DNA of 64,000 bases from Rhinopithecimicrobium faecis (GCA_017942165.1 JAGKSB010000013.1:38803-102802); one strand, 5' to 3'. Counted from the first letter of the stretch, positions 1-8,849 are shown. Notes: a model not told the origin generated them from the letters alone. Translations and numbers: made by a program.

Positions 1-451
1 CAATAAATTGGGTTATCGCATCAGCGTAGATCGTATTTCTTAGAATCGTGTAGGTTAACCCGACTTGTTTTAGATAATCTTCCGTTTGAAAATGACTAAG
101 CATCAAATCTTTCACACCTGACTTCTGAATATCATTAATGGATACACTCGTGTAGATTATATGCTTAACACCTTGCGCCTTGGCGATATCAATCACTTGC
201 TTTTGTTGTTCAAAACGATTTTGCTCCATGGTGGAAATCAAGAGAATCTTGGTTACCCCTTGAAAGGCATTTTCCAGTGAGTTAGCATCATTAAAATTTG
301 CCAACCTTGCTTGAAGCCCCTCTGAGGTAAGTTTTTCAACTCCTGCCTGTGAGCTTGATGTGACGATAAAATCCACGCTGGACGATATTTTCAGAAGCTG
401 TCTCACTACGGAGGCTCCTAAATTCCCTGTTGCACCTGTAATTAATAGCAT
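1..451 (-). CDS. NmrA-like NAD(P)-binding reductase, 3'-truncated by window edge
   Basis: The protein starts at the ATG complementary to 449-451 and is still open at base 1, so only about 150 N-terminal residues are visible. It opens with MLLITGATGNLGASVVRQLL, the Rossmann dinucleotide-binding motif (GATGxxG) of atypical short-chain dehydrogenases. Then come ILLISTMEQNRFEQQ, IIYTSVSI and YTILRN, an order typical of NmrA/QorB-like NAD(P)H:quinone reductases. Reduction of a quinone or aldehyde with NAD(P)H is inferred from the family; the substrate is unknown. It lies 27 bp downstream of the SnoaL-like gene on the same strand, so the two probably form an operon facing the divergent HxlR regulator. 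Confidence 0.85.
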   Translation of the reverse strand, partial: MLLITGATGNLGASVVRQLLKISSSVDFIVTSSSQAGVEKLTSEGLQARLANFNDANSLENAFQGVTKILLISTMEQNRFEQQKQVIDIAKAQGVKHIIYTSVSINDIQKSGVKDLMLSHFQTEDYLKQVGLTYTILRNTIYADAITQFI

Positions 452-478
452 GTTATAGAGGTTGATAGCGTTAATATA

Positions 479-889
479 TTAGTTTTCTTCCGTAGCGTTA
501 CCACCATATTGAGCGGGCAATGCCGAGGTAGCAAACTCTTCCATACGTGCAATTAAGCCATCTCTTACAGTATATATCTGCACCCAAGAATTTTTTAAGT
601 GGTTGCCATTTTCCTTTGAAATAAAATGCTCATTACCCAGGACAATAACGGTGTTACCTTCCTCCACAAATTGATTAGCATTAAAAAAAACCACTTCCAA
701 TGCATTGATATTAAATTCAAAAAACATCTTAGCACCATCCTTACCTTTAAATTTTGCCGCTGGCATGACCTGCGTACCGTGGTAAATTAATACAGCGTCT
801 TCGGTAAAAGTATCTACAACTGCATCTACATCTTGTGCACCAAAAGCTTGAAACATTTTATCTACGATTTGTCTTGCTGGAGTTCCCAT
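479..889 (-). CDS. SnoaL-like / NTF2-fold polyketide cyclase-type protein
   Basis: 136 aa. The sequence (MGTPARQIVDKMFQAFGAQDVDAVVDTF and onward, with an early FTEDAVLIYHG and a late GNEHFISKENG) has the NTF2/SnoaL cone-fold pattern: an N-terminal helix, a DxVVDTFTEDA turn, then beta strands ending in an IARMEEF-type segment. These small proteins bind or isomerise small hydrophobic molecules, and many are only stress-associated binding proteins. No substrate can be named here. It has a TAnnTTTG-like -7 box upstream at 923-930 and is followed after 27 bp by the NmrA-like reductase. The divergent HxlR gene suggests control by an electrophile or quinone signal. Confidence 0.8.
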   Translation of the reverse strand: MGTPARQIVDKMFQAFGAQDVDAVVDTFTEDAVLIYHGTQVMPAAKFKGKDGAKMFFEFNINALEVVFFNANQFVEEGNTVIVLGNEHFISKENGNHLKNSWVQIYTVRDGLIARMEEFATSALPAQYGGNATEEN

Positions 890-922
890 AATTAGTTAAT
901 TTAATTTATTATTTGATTGACA

Positions 923-930
923 CAAAACTA
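923..930 (-). promoter_or_regulatory. -7 box for the SnoaL-like operon
   Basis: Read on the minus strand this is TAGTTTTG, a full match to the Bacteroidota TAnnTTTG -7 element, 33 bp upstream of the SnoaL-like ATG. No convincing -33 TTG was found at the expected distance, which could fit an activator-dependent or repressed promoter. Confidence 0.45.
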
Positions 931-959
931 GTGACTACTAAGTATATTAATGCCATTAG

Positions 960-991
960 TTTCCTAAAGGGAAGTGCTTTCCTTTAGGAAA
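960..991. promoter_or_regulatory. Palindromic operator, probably for HxlR
   Basis: TTCCTAAAGG at 961-970 is perfectly inverted as CCTTTAGGAA at 981-990. The match continues outward by one base pair and inward through GAAGTGCTTT, making almost the whole 32 bp a dyad. It lies between the two divergent -7 boxes (923-930 and 1021-1028), where an autoregulating HxlR dimer would bind. Its core GGAAGTGCTT recurs at 1412-1421, directly after the HxlR gene. Confidence 0.6.
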
Positions 992-1020
992 GCAACTCTC
1001 ATAGAAACCTATTTTCATCC

Positions 1021-1028
1021 TATATTTG
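1021..1028 (+). promoter_or_regulatory. -7 box for hxlR-type gene
   Basis: TATATTTG matches TAnnTTTG exactly and lies 18 bp before the preferred ATG at 1047, so the transcript would have a very short leader. The operator dyad at 960-991 covers the expected -33 area. Confidence 0.5.
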
Positions 1029-1046
1029 TGCGCTAATAAAATTACT

Positions 1047-1412
1047 ATGAAACAAGAATTACCAACTGTAGGCTTTTGCCATTTCCGCATCAATGCCGTA
1101 AAAGATAGCATGGAGTTGCTTACTGGAAAGTGGAAAATACATATTTTAGGAACGCTCTTATATGGAGGGAAGATGCGTTTCATGGATTTACAGCGAGATA
1201 TTGAAGGTATTGGCTCAAAGATGCTTTCAAAAGAGCTTCAAGATTTAGAATTAAATCAGCTGATAACAAGAACTGTATTAAGCACTAAACCTATCACCGT
1301 AGAATATGAGCTAACAGATTTCGGGAAAACATTAGAGCCTGCTATTGATGCAATTGCACAATGGGGCATTGACTATCGACAAACATTGTTCGGCAAAAAA
1401 ATAGCAGAATAG
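1047..1412 (+). CDS. HxlR family winged-helix transcriptional regulator
   Basis: 121 aa from the ATG at 1047. An in-frame TTG at 1026 overlaps the -7 box and is unlikely to be the start. The motifs CHFRINAVKDSMELLTGKWK, RFMDLQRDIEGIGSKMLSKEL, LELNQLITRT and VEYELTDFGKTLEPAI are the canonical HxlR order: a Cys-proximal N-terminal helix, a winged helix with the recognition helix around MLSKEL, then the wing. The Cys near the N-terminus sits where redox- or quinone-sensing members (HypR/YodB type) carry their sensing thiol. It is divergent from the SnoaL/NmrA pair and probably represses both that operon and itself. Confidence 0.9.
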   Translation: MKQELPTVGFCHFRINAVKDSMELLTGKWKIHILGTLLYGGKMRFMDLQRDIEGIGSKMLSKELQDLELNQLITRTVLSTKPITVEYELTDFGKTLEPAIDAIAQWGIDYRQTLFGKKIAE

Positions 1413-1517
1413 GAAGTGCTTACAAAATCTTTATAGTGATCGCTTCTAACAGCACAATAATTTATAGGATTTTCCATAGAAAGCGTTATCTTAAAGCCCT
1501 AAACGAATTCCTAAACG

Positions 1518-2525
1518 ATGATTAAGAAAGGTATGGGCATGAAATTAATTGCTGAGAAGCTTGAAATTTCTATTTCTACAGTCTCCAGAGCTTTGAGAGA
1601 CGCGCATGATGTAAATCCTGTAACACGGCAAAAAGTCATGTCCCTAGCTAAGGAACTTAATTTTAAGCCTAATAAAAATGCTTCAGCCTTAGCTTCAGGA
1701 AGTACGAAAAATATTGGCGTTGTGATCCCTTTTATCACCAACTACTATTTTTCCACCGTAATTTCAGGCATCCAAGAAGAAGCTATCTCCCAAGGTTATC
1801 AAATTGTGTTGTATATTTCCAACGATGATCTCGCACGCGAGATACAGCTAATTAATAATCTTGAAAGCAACAATTTAGACGGCTTATTGGTCTCCATTTC
1901 ATCTAACACGACCTCTACACAGCATTATGAAGACTTGATGAATGAGGGTTGCCCGATCGTATTTTTTGACCGCATTCCTGCTCACCTGAATGCGTCCAAA
2001 GTGATGCAGGGGGATTTTGAGGGGGCCTATCTGGCGACGAATCATTTAATTCAGAAGGGCTATCGAAAAATTGCCCATTTAGCGGGTCCTAGCGGGTTAG
2101 ACTTAACAAATGAACGACTAAATGGTTATTTATGCGCCCTAAAAGATGCTGGTATTAGCAATAATCCGAGTTTCATTAAATATGCGGGTTTTACACGAAA
2201 TGAGGGTGAAGTCAGCTGCAGAGAACTCTACCAGGGAGCGGATCAGCCCGATGCTATATTTGCTGTGAATGACCTGAAAGCTGTTGGAGCTATCCAAGCC
2301 TTAAAAAAAATGGGCATGCGTGTGGGCGAGCAAGTTGGAGTCATCGGATTTACGGACGACCCCATAGCCCTAATTATTGAGCCTAACCTAACCACGATTC
2401 ATGAACCGGCATTTGAAATAGGTAAACAAAGTTGCCAACTACTTATCAAACATATTAAAAATCCCTCTTTTGAAGCTCGTACCATCAGCTTAGCGTGTAC
2501 ATTAGTGGAGCGAGATTCTGTTTAA
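1518..2525 (+). CDS. LacI family sugar-responsive transcriptional regulator
   Basis: 335 aa. Residues 8-60 hold the LacI helix-turn-helix (KLIAEKLEISISTVSRALRD, then NFKPNKNASALASGSTKNIG forming the third helix and hinge). The rest is a periplasmic-binding-protein-like effector domain (IGVVIPFITNYYFSTVISGI, VFFDRIPAHL, GFTDDPIALIIEPNLTTIHE). The gene stands beside, and converges with, the amino-sugar genes nagA/permease/nagB/GH109/susDC. It is therefore the obvious local regulator, probably sensing an amino sugar or its phosphate. An 18-bp dyad with a central CG at 12196-12213, in front of susC, is its likely operator. No copy of that dyad was seen before its own gene. Confidence 0.92.
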   Translation: MIKKGMGMKLIAEKLEISISTVSRALRDAHDVNPVTRQKVMSLAKELNFKPNKNASALASGSTKNIGVVIPFITNYYFSTVISGIQEEAISQGYQIVLYISNDDLAREIQLINNLESNNLDGLLVSISSNTTSTQHYEDLMNEGCPIVFFDRIPAHLNASKVMQGDFEGAYLATNHLIQKGYRKIAHLAGPSGLDLTNERLNGYLCALKDAGISNNPSFIKYAGFTRNEGEVSCRELYQGADQPDAIFAVNDLKAVGAIQALKKMGMRVGEQVGVIGFTDDPIALIIEPNLTTIHEPAFEIGKQSCQLLIKHIKNPSFEARTISLACTLVERDSV

Positions 2526-2533
2526 TAGAAATC

Positions 2534-3724
2534 TTAACGCTCAAAAACCCATTTTCCAGCAACCATCGTCCGCTGTATTATTATATCTTTATCAAAAAGC
2601 ACTAAATCGGCCTGCATACCTTCAGCTATAGCACCAATTTCGTGCTGTCTTCCTAGGACACGTGCCGGATTGGAGGTCAACATTTTGATAGCTTGTGGTA
2701 AAGAAATGGCTGCAGCTTGCATCATCGTACGAATTAATCTATCCGCCGTAGCCACACTTCCAGCAAAGGACGATCGGTCAGGTAACTTTGCAACACCGCC
2801 TTCAATCACCACCTCCACACCGTCCTTCGTACTCCCCAAAATGCTCTTTGTAGCAGTAGTACCCGCAGCTCGCATAGCATCGGTAATAAGGATTATGCTA
2901 TCTGCAGGCTTAACCTTACAAATTAATTTTAAGAAAGGCTCTGGGAGATGGATGCCATCAGCAATAAGCTCGACATCAATAGCATCAATTAATAAACATG
3001 ATTCAATAGCTCCCGCATATCGGTAAGCATTCTTACGTGTCATACCCGACATACCTGAATAAAGGTGTGTCGCGAGGTTGAAACCATTTTCTAAGCCTGC
3101 AAGCACCTCTTCATAAACCGCATCGGTGTGTCCTAAAGCTGCAATAATACCCTCCTCACGTAATCTCCTAGCAAAAGCTAGGGCGCCAGGTAGCTCGGGA
3201 GCGGCACTCCAACGTGCAATAATAGATTTGTAATGTGCTAGTATATATTCATACTCCTGCGGATTAGGATTTCGGATATACCGCGGATCTTGCGCTCCAC
3301 GTTGCGCCATAGCAAAGTAAGGCCCTTCTAAATGAAGACCTAAAAAACTAGCTCCTTGCTGTTTATTAAGGAGCTGTGCTTGTTGATAAACTTCAAATGT
3401 AGTCAATAAGCTTTCCGTATCGGAAGTTAATGTAGTGGGCAGTAGCGAAGTCGTCCCAAACTGCGCATGCGTCTTCGCAATCTGAAGATAAGCATCCACC
3501 TCATTATCCATAAAGTCTGCTCCCCCACCACCGTGTACATGGATATCAATAAACCCGGGAGAAAGGAACAATCCCTGCGCATCTACAACCGCATTATTCG
3601 CACTGCTTACTCCCTTAAAATCACCCGCAGTAACCGCTGTAATAAGCCCTTCTTTAATCGTGACAAAGCCTTTTTCAAGAATGCCTACAGGTGTAATAAT
3701 TTGTGCATTTATAATACTTAGCAT
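2534..3724 (-). CDS. nagA: N-acetylglucosamine-6-phosphate deacetylase
   Basis: 396 aa from the ATG at 3722-3724, chosen because MLSIINAQIITPVG is the family start and a strong GGAGGAAAG lies upstream; an upstream in-frame start would add 15 poorly matching residues. It is an amidohydrolase-superfamily TIM barrel removing acetate from GlcNAc-6-P (or GalNAc-6-P) in the cytosol. The metal site HVHGGGG is at about residues 62-68. Others are LHLEGPYF, ALGHTDA, ATHLYSGMSG and the catalytic-Asp segment LITDAMRAAG. It is the last gene of the minus-strand run susC-susD-GH109-nagB-permease-nagA, with 1 bp between the permease stop and its start. Confidence 0.93.
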   Translation of the reverse strand: MLSIINAQIITPVGILEKGFVTIKEGLITAVTAGDFKGVSSANNAVVDAQGLFLSPGFIDIHVHGGGGADFMDNEVDAYLQIAKTHAQFGTTSLLPTTLTSDTESLLTTFEVYQQAQLLNKQQGASFLGLHLEGPYFAMAQRGAQDPRYIRNPNPQEYEYILAHYKSIIARWSAAPELPGALAFARRLREEGIIAALGHTDAVYEEVLAGLENGFNLATHLYSGMSGMTRKNAYRYAGAIESCLLIDAIDVELIADGIHLPEPFLKLICKVKPADSIILITDAMRAAGTTATKSILGSTKDGVEVVIEGGVAKLPDRSSFAGSVATADRLIRTMMQAAAISLPQAIKMLTSNPARVLGRQHEIGAIAEGMQADLVLFDKDIIIQRTMVAGKWVFER

Positions 3725-3725
3725 A

Positions 3726-5015
3726 TTAATCTTTCCTCCAATATTTAAATTGATAGCCTTTAAAAGCATAAAAAACGATGTACATAAAACATGGCACTAA
3801 TACCCAATAAGCTGTCCTTACAGAGCTATGATCTGCAATCGCACCATAGATCATGGGCATAATGGCATTTCCACATAAGCCCATAATTAGTAAAGCGGCT
3901 CCTTGCTTAGCATGGCTTCCCAATCCTGCCAGTGCTAAAGGCCAAATTCCAGCCCATATTAAGGCATTAGGAACGCCTATTAAGCATAAAAACCAGATGG
4001 AAATATCCATATGTAGCGCCAACCAGTGCACGGGATGCTGTACGGTACAAACTAACAGCGCTAAGATCAAGCCCGTTACCGAGGCTATTTGCAACATACG
4101 CTTTTGAGATACCACCCGAGGGATCAATAAAATACCAAAAAGATAGCCTACAATTGTTGCTGTTAACACATAAGAAGGTAAGGATTTGGCTTCCAGTAAG
4201 GAAATGCCCATAGAATCGGCATAGTTAATAATAGTATCAACTGTAATTACTTGTGTGCCTACATGCAGAAATATCCCAATAGCACCTAAGACTAGGTTCG
4301 GAAACTGTAAGACGCTTGAACGCGCAGTATCAGTCTTTTCATCCTTTTGCGCAATTTCAGGTAAAGGTGAATAGTTTACAAATAAGCCAATGGCAAATAA
4401 GACGATGGCCACCACAAAATAAGGCAAGGCCACGCGCATAATTAGGGCATCTAAAGTTGCTGCACGCAGGACTTCATCCATAAGGGGTATTTCCTTAAAA
4501 AGCACCTTGTCAGAAGGTCTTAAAATTGCCCAAGAAAACACTAAGGGAGCCAGAATTCCGGCTCCTTTATTACATATTCCCATAATACTTATACGCTGCG
4601 CTGCACGCTCCTGCTCCCCTATTAACGTAATGTATAAATTGGCCACCGTCTGTAAGACGGCCAATCCAGAGCCTAGTGTAAAGAGGCCTACTAAAAATAA
4701 GCCATATGTTCTGCCATAAGCTGCAGGCACAAAACACAGTGCACCAGCGGCCATAATCCAAAAACCGATAGTTATACCTCGCTTATAACCTACACGCTTG
4801 AGTAGATACGACGAAGGCATGGACATAAGGAGATAGGAAATATAAAAAGCAAAAGCCACTAAATAAGACTCCAAATTCGTCAGCTCGCAAGCGATCTTAA
4901 AATAAGGAATTAGAATGGCATTTACCCAGGATATAAACCCGAAGGTAAAAAACATGGTTCCAATAATACCGATGGATATTATTGTACTTCGTTTATCTAA
5001 GCTACTGGTATTCAT
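3726..5015 (-). CDS. MFS sugar permease, FucP/NagP-like
   Basis: 429 aa, about 12 hydrophobic segments. The N-terminal part (GTMFFTFGFISWVNAILIPY and AFAFYISYLLMSMPSSYLLK, then RVGYKRG) follows the pattern of the fucose/glucose/galactose:H+ symporter branch of the major facilitator superfamily, which includes the Bacteroidota GlcNAc permease NagP. It lies between nagB and nagA with gaps of 8 bp and 1 bp, so it probably moves the liberated amino sugar across the inner membrane. No phosphotransferase gene is present, so the imported sugar would need a cytosolic kinase, and none is encoded in this window. Confidence 0.85.
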   Translation of the reverse strand: MNTSSLDKRSTIISIGIIGTMFFTFGFISWVNAILIPYFKIACELTNLESYLVAFAFYISYLLMSMPSSYLLKRVGYKRGITIGFWIMAAGALCFVPAAYGRTYGLFLVGLFTLGSGLAVLQTVANLYITLIGEQERAAQRISIMGICNKGAGILAPLVFSWAILRPSDKVLFKEIPLMDEVLRAATLDALIMRVALPYFVVAIVLFAIGLFVNYSPLPEIAQKDEKTDTARSSVLQFPNLVLGAIGIFLHVGTQVITVDTIINYADSMGISLLEAKSLPSYVLTATIVGYLFGILLIPRVVSQKRMLQIASVTGLILALLVCTVQHPVHWLALHMDISIWFLCLIGVPNALIWAGIWPLALAGLGSHAKQGAALLIMGLCGNAIMPMIYGAIADHSSVRTAYWVLVPCFMYIVFYAFKGYQFKYWRKD

Positions 5016-5023
5016 TGGTCAAT

Positions 5024-5761
5024 TTAGGTTTTTAACAAAGAGGCAGACCCTTCGTCTAGGTAACAGATACAATTGGCATGCTGCTGCAAGATACTTGCGG
5101 GATGCTGGTTGCTAACGGCTGAAGATAAACAATTTTTCACAGCTTGGGCCTTTCTTTGATCTGGCACAGCACAAATAATCCTTGCGGAGTTCATAATTTG
5201 CTGGATGGACATCGAAATTGCCTGTAAAGGGACCTCTTCAATGGTGTTAAACCAGCCTTCACCCATTTGCTGCTGTCGACATTGCGCATCAAGATTCACG
5301 ACAATATAGGCTTCTGTTCGATGGAAGTCTGCTGGTGGGTCATTGAAAGCTAAATGTCCATTTTCCCCAATCCCTACAAAAGCGACATCAATGGGATATT
5401 TTTTGATTATGGCATCCAAGCGAACACACTCATCTTCAGCATTTTGCTCCCCATTAATAAGCACCACTTCTAACAATGGGGCCACTTTATCGACGAAGCG
5501 CTCTGTCAAATATTTTCTAAAACTTGCTTTATGCGTGATGGGCATGCCAATATATTCGTCTAAGTGAAACATGCGAACCTTAGACCATTCAATTTCAGTG
5601 TCATTAATTAAGGTTTCTATCGTTTCAAATTGACTCTGTCCGGTTGCTAAAATAATATTTACCTCCCCTTTTGCTGCGATAATTTCTTTGATCCATGCTG
5701 CCCCTTGTTTTCCTGCCAATGTTCCTAATTCTTGGCGTGTAGGAAGAATTTCTATTTTCAT
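5024..5761 (-). CDS. nagB: Glucosamine-6-phosphate deaminase family protein
   Basis: 245 aa, shorter than E. coli NagB (266 aa). It would convert glucosamine-6-P to fructose-6-P plus ammonia in the cytosol. Diagnostic segments are NIILATGQSQFETIETL (phosphate loop), MFHLDEYIG, and GIGENGHLAFNDPPADF with the active-site His. In this last motif the E. coli Asp141 position is Asn and the FNEP Glu is Asp. MGEGWFNTIEEVPLQAISMS and PASILQQH place it in the shorter NagB-like subgroup common in Gram-negative sugar loci. Its gene sits 13 bp after GH109 and 8 bp before the permease. Family and pathway fit well; activity on exactly GlcN-6-P is inferred. Confidence 0.85.
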   Translation of the reverse strand: MKIEILPTRQELGTLAGKQGAAWIKEIIAAKGEVNIILATGQSQFETIETLINDTEIEWSKVRMFHLDEYIGMPITHKASFRKYLTERFVDKVAPLLEVVLINGEQNAEDECVRLDAIIKKYPIDVAFVGIGENGHLAFNDPPADFHRTEAYIVVNLDAQCRQQQMGEGWFNTIEEVPLQAISMSIQQIMNSARIICAVPDQRKAQAVKNCLSSAVSNQHPASILQQHANCICYLDEGSASLLKT

Positions 5762-5774
5762 ATCTATTAAGCTA

Positions 5775-7208
5775 TTAGTTTACACTTTTAATTACAGAAG
5801 TATTTCCTCCTGTTTCAAGATTTATGGTATGTACCAAATTGTTCTTCCATCGTCCCATTGTAAAATCTGGAATTTCTATTGGCTGTGAGCCATTGGCGAC
5901 AGACCATTCGCTCAAAGGACCTATGACAGACCATGCAGCAGCATCGTAAACATCCATATCTACAGGGAGACCATTCCTCAAGCAGTCAATAAGTCGCCAA
6001 TCCATGATAAAGTCCATGCCCCCATGTCCACCAACACTTTTAGCAAGTTCGCCGATATGCTTAATAATTTTCGGTGTATACTTTAACTCCAGAGCCTTTA
6101 GTTCCTCATCGTTAAAGAAGCGATCATGTCCGACGGCAATTTTTGCAGGAAGCGGATATTTCTGGGCAAATGCTTTGGTTCCCGAAATCATATGAATCCT
6201 TGAATATGGGCGAGGTGTGCTGACATCATGTTGCAGCATCATCGTGCTACCATCCTGATTTTTTATAGTTGACACATTCATATTTCCTCGAAAAGGCATT
6301 TTAAGGTACTTCTCAAACTCTTTCTTTGACTTCGAAATTTCTTCCGCTTTAGGACGTAGACTAAAATCACCCGAAGACATGGACGTTAAGAAGTTCATTT
6401 TATTACCTCGATTAACTTTTAGCACTTGGCAGATTGGACCTAAACCATGCGTAGGATATAAATTCCCATTTCGCTCAGCATTTTCCTTCAGACGCCAGAA
6501 GTCATAGCGTGCTTCTTTTTCAAATAGACTTTCCATGATATCATGGATATAGGCCCCTTCACAGTGGACAATATCCCCGAAAAATCCTTGGCGTGCCATA
6601 TTTAATGTTAACATCTCAAAAAAGTCATAGCAGCAATTTTCTAGCATTACGCAATGCTTCTTAGTTTTTTCGGAGGTCATAACGATGCGCCAGCAGTCTT
6701 CCACGGTGGTTGCTGCAGGAATTTCTACAGCTACATGTTTTCCGTGTTCCATCGCATAAATAGCCATTTCCGCATGCGTTTCCCAATGGGTGGCGATATA
6801 AATAAAATCAATATCTTCCCGACGGCACATTTCCTTAAATATTTCCTTATCTCCAGTGTAAAGTTTGGCCTCATGATTCCCTGCTACAATGCGTGCTTTC
6901 GCAGCTTCAGCCTTTTCAGGAAGCACATCGCAGATCCCTTTGATAGCTACCCCCTCAATCATACTCAAACGATATACAGCCGCCGCTCCGCGATTCCCAA
7001 CACCTATAAAGCCGGTGCGCACAATTGGAATTGGTGGAGCCGCATACCCCGACATATTAAATATGGGTGTGTACTTCTTTTCTACAGCTTTTGAAATATG
7101 CGCTAGGGGCATTTTCTCTTCCGGAGCTAAAGCCTTTACTTTCGTAGCGAGAAAGCTGAGGCTTGCCAAGCCTGCAGATTTCAAAAAAAATCTTCTATCT
7201 GATGTCAT
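5775..7208 (-). CDS. GH109-like, Gfo/Idh/MocA fold glycosidase (alpha-N-acetylgalactosaminidase type)
   Basis: 477 aa. Residues 1-27 (TSDRRFFLKSAGLASLSFLA) are a Tat-like export signal with an RR motif. A Rossmann NAD-binding motif GVGNRG follows at 69-74. Further segments are IYIATHWETHAEMAIYAMEH, HVAVEIPAATTVEDCW, ENCCYDFFEMLTLNMARQG, IVHCEGAYIHDI, PTHGLGPICQ and GGHGGMDF. This block order and the CYDFFE/THGLGP motifs match glycoside hydrolase family 109, whose members use tightly bound NAD+ in a redox-assisted hydrolysis of alpha-GalNAc. It lies between susD and nagB (33 and 13 bp gaps), so it is probably the locus' periplasmic glycosidase. The exact glycan specificity is inferred. Confidence 0.85.
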   Translation of the reverse strand: MTSDRRFFLKSAGLASLSFLATKVKALAPEEKMPLAHISKAVEKKYTPIFNMSGYAAPPIPIVRTGFIGVGNRGAAAVYRLSMIEGVAIKGICDVLPEKAEAAKARIVAGNHEAKLYTGDKEIFKEMCRREDIDFIYIATHWETHAEMAIYAMEHGKHVAVEIPAATTVEDCWRIVMTSEKTKKHCVMLENCCYDFFEMLTLNMARQGFFGDIVHCEGAYIHDIMESLFEKEARYDFWRLKENAERNGNLYPTHGLGPICQVLKVNRGNKMNFLTSMSSGDFSLRPKAEEISKSKKEFEKYLKMPFRGNMNVSTIKNQDGSTMMLQHDVSTPRPYSRIHMISGTKAFAQKYPLPAKIAVGHDRFFNDEELKALELKYTPKIIKHIGELAKSVGGHGGMDFIMDWRLIDCLRNGLPVDMDVYDAAAWSVIGPLSEWSVANGSQPIEIPDFTMGRWKNNLVHTINLETGGNTSVIKSVN

Positions 7209-7241
7209 ATTTTTTTTTGATTTAGGTTTTCTAATATATTT

Positions 7242-8819
7242 TTAATCAATATCCCACCATAATTTTGTAGCGGCATTATCCTTTCCTCCAAGTAGTTTTA
7301 TACCTACATTTAGCCCTTCTAAATTCGAAGTATACTCTGTTTGTGGGTAAGTCAAGCGTTTGATAAATGTTCCTACAGGAACATCAGGATTCTCGGAGTT
7401 TATGATAGGGTACATATCTGGATATCCCGTACGGCGGAATTCCGCCCAAGCCTCCCATCCATCAGGATAAATAGCCAACCATTTCTGAGTTCCTATTTGT
7501 TTACGCTGCAGTGCAATTGTATTCGCCCATTTAATAGGCGTTGTAGATACAGCTGGAGAATTATAGAAATCTTGAGGAGCTTGTGGTAAATTCGTAGAAT
7601 TAATATAAGCATCTACGGTGTTACTATTTGTCTGCCCCCATTGTTCCAGGCTTTTACGAATCCCTGTTTCATAAAAATCTTGCGCTGTACCTCCCACATT
7701 CCATCCATTTAAGGCAGCTTCAGCACGCAAGAAATAGCTTTCAGCTGCAGAAAGAATATGTTGACGTGCCGCAGTATTTGCCGTTAGTGATCCGGAGGTA
7801 CTGTAGGTGACCCAGTAAGGGCCCGCAATTGCTTGCTGTGTATTCGCATTTACCGAAACATTTCCGACCATAGTATTGATATCCGATGCAGGCATACCAT
7901 TACGTCTAGAAGCATACTTTCCGTTGGCAAAGTTCTTTTGAAAATAGATGCCTAGGCGTGGATCTTCATAGCCCGCTAAGTAGGATTTCATCGTTGAGCT
8001 CATGGAAGATCCCGACCAGGTAGAGATATGAGCTAATCCATTGGAATCCATATTTATTGCGGATCTTACTATTGCAGCATTGTCTGTATTGGCGTCAATA
8101 ACCCCACTTTGAACAGCCTCTTCAGCCCATTTTTTTGCGGTGGCAGGATCTACCTTTGAAATGCGTAAAGCCAACCTCAGCTTCAGTGTATTAGCAAATT
8201 TCACCCACCGATTTAAAGATCCACTGTACAAATTATCTTTACCATTGAACACGATTGTCGTAGGATCTTTAGCTTTTAATAAGCTAATAGAGGTATTTAG
8301 GCGCAAAAAGAAATCTGCATATATATCTTTCATGGCATCATACTTCACGCTGGTATTGCCATCCTCTTTTAGCGCATCGAAATATGGGATAGGCCCTACG
8401 ACATCTGTAAGTCTTGCGAAGTTGTAAACCCACATAATATTTGCCAATGCTACTTCAGCAGATTGTGGATCTGCGGTATTTAAGATTGTTTTTAATTGAG
8501 AGCCTACTTGCACATAGGAGGCCAAAAACATTCTACCAGTGTATATTGTATTGATATTATAGCGTTCCGTGGAAACAGATTTCGCAAAATATTGCGCATA
8601 AATATCTGCGAAGTAGTTTTGCGTAGTTTCATAATACGTCGCGTTTGTAGTCGCCGAGGACAGGGCTCTATTAAATAAATAAGGGAATTCTGCTTGCGTA
8701 ATTGCCGTTAACGCATTTTTATCTACGTTATCTTTCACAAAATCTTTTGTACAACTGGCGTTAGCTAACAAAGCTAAAGAAAGCAACAGTAAGGTATTTT
8801 TATTTACAAACTTTTTCAT
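7242..8819 (-). CDS. susD: SusD/RagB-type glycan-binding outer-membrane lipoprotein
   Basis: 525 aa. It has an N-terminal signal with lipobox LLANASC (Cys23 the likely lipidated residue), then an acidic/basic linker and a mostly helical body. Segments such as QAEFPYLFNRALSSATTN, ANIMWVYNFARLTDVVGPIP, NRWVKFANTLKLRLALRISK and the C-terminal WLAIYPDGWEAWAEFRRTGY mark the SusD-like type-2 group. It acts on the cell surface as the lid and binding partner of the SusC porin. It lies 30 bp downstream of susC and 33 bp upstream of GH109. The bound glycan is probably rich in HexNAc, from context only. Confidence 0.93.
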   Translation of the reverse strand: MKKFVNKNTLLLLSLALLANASCTKDFVKDNVDKNALTAITQAEFPYLFNRALSSATTNATYYETTQNYFADIYAQYFAKSVSTERYNINTIYTGRMFLASYVQVGSQLKTILNTADPQSAEVALANIMWVYNFARLTDVVGPIPYFDALKEDGNTSVKYDAMKDIYADFFLRLNTSISLLKAKDPTTIVFNGKDNLYSGSLNRWVKFANTLKLRLALRISKVDPATAKKWAEEAVQSGVIDANTDNAAIVRSAINMDSNGLAHISTWSGSSMSSTMKSYLAGYEDPRLGIYFQKNFANGKYASRRNGMPASDINTMVGNVSVNANTQQAIAGPYWVTYSTSGSLTANTAARQHILSAAESYFLRAEAALNGWNVGGTAQDFYETGIRKSLEQWGQTNSNTVDAYINSTNLPQAPQDFYNSPAVSTTPIKWANTIALQRKQIGTQKWLAIYPDGWEAWAEFRRTGYPDMYPIINSENPDVPVGTFIKRLTYPQTEYTSNLEGLNVGIKLLGGKDNAATKLWWDID

Positions 8820-8849
8820 ATAAGCGATTTTAGACTGTGTAAGATTTAA

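Noticed and set aside
6654..7094. 146-codon open frame antisense to the GH109-like gene
   Set aside because: It covers the Rossmann region of the sense gene and shows no motif; shadow frame.
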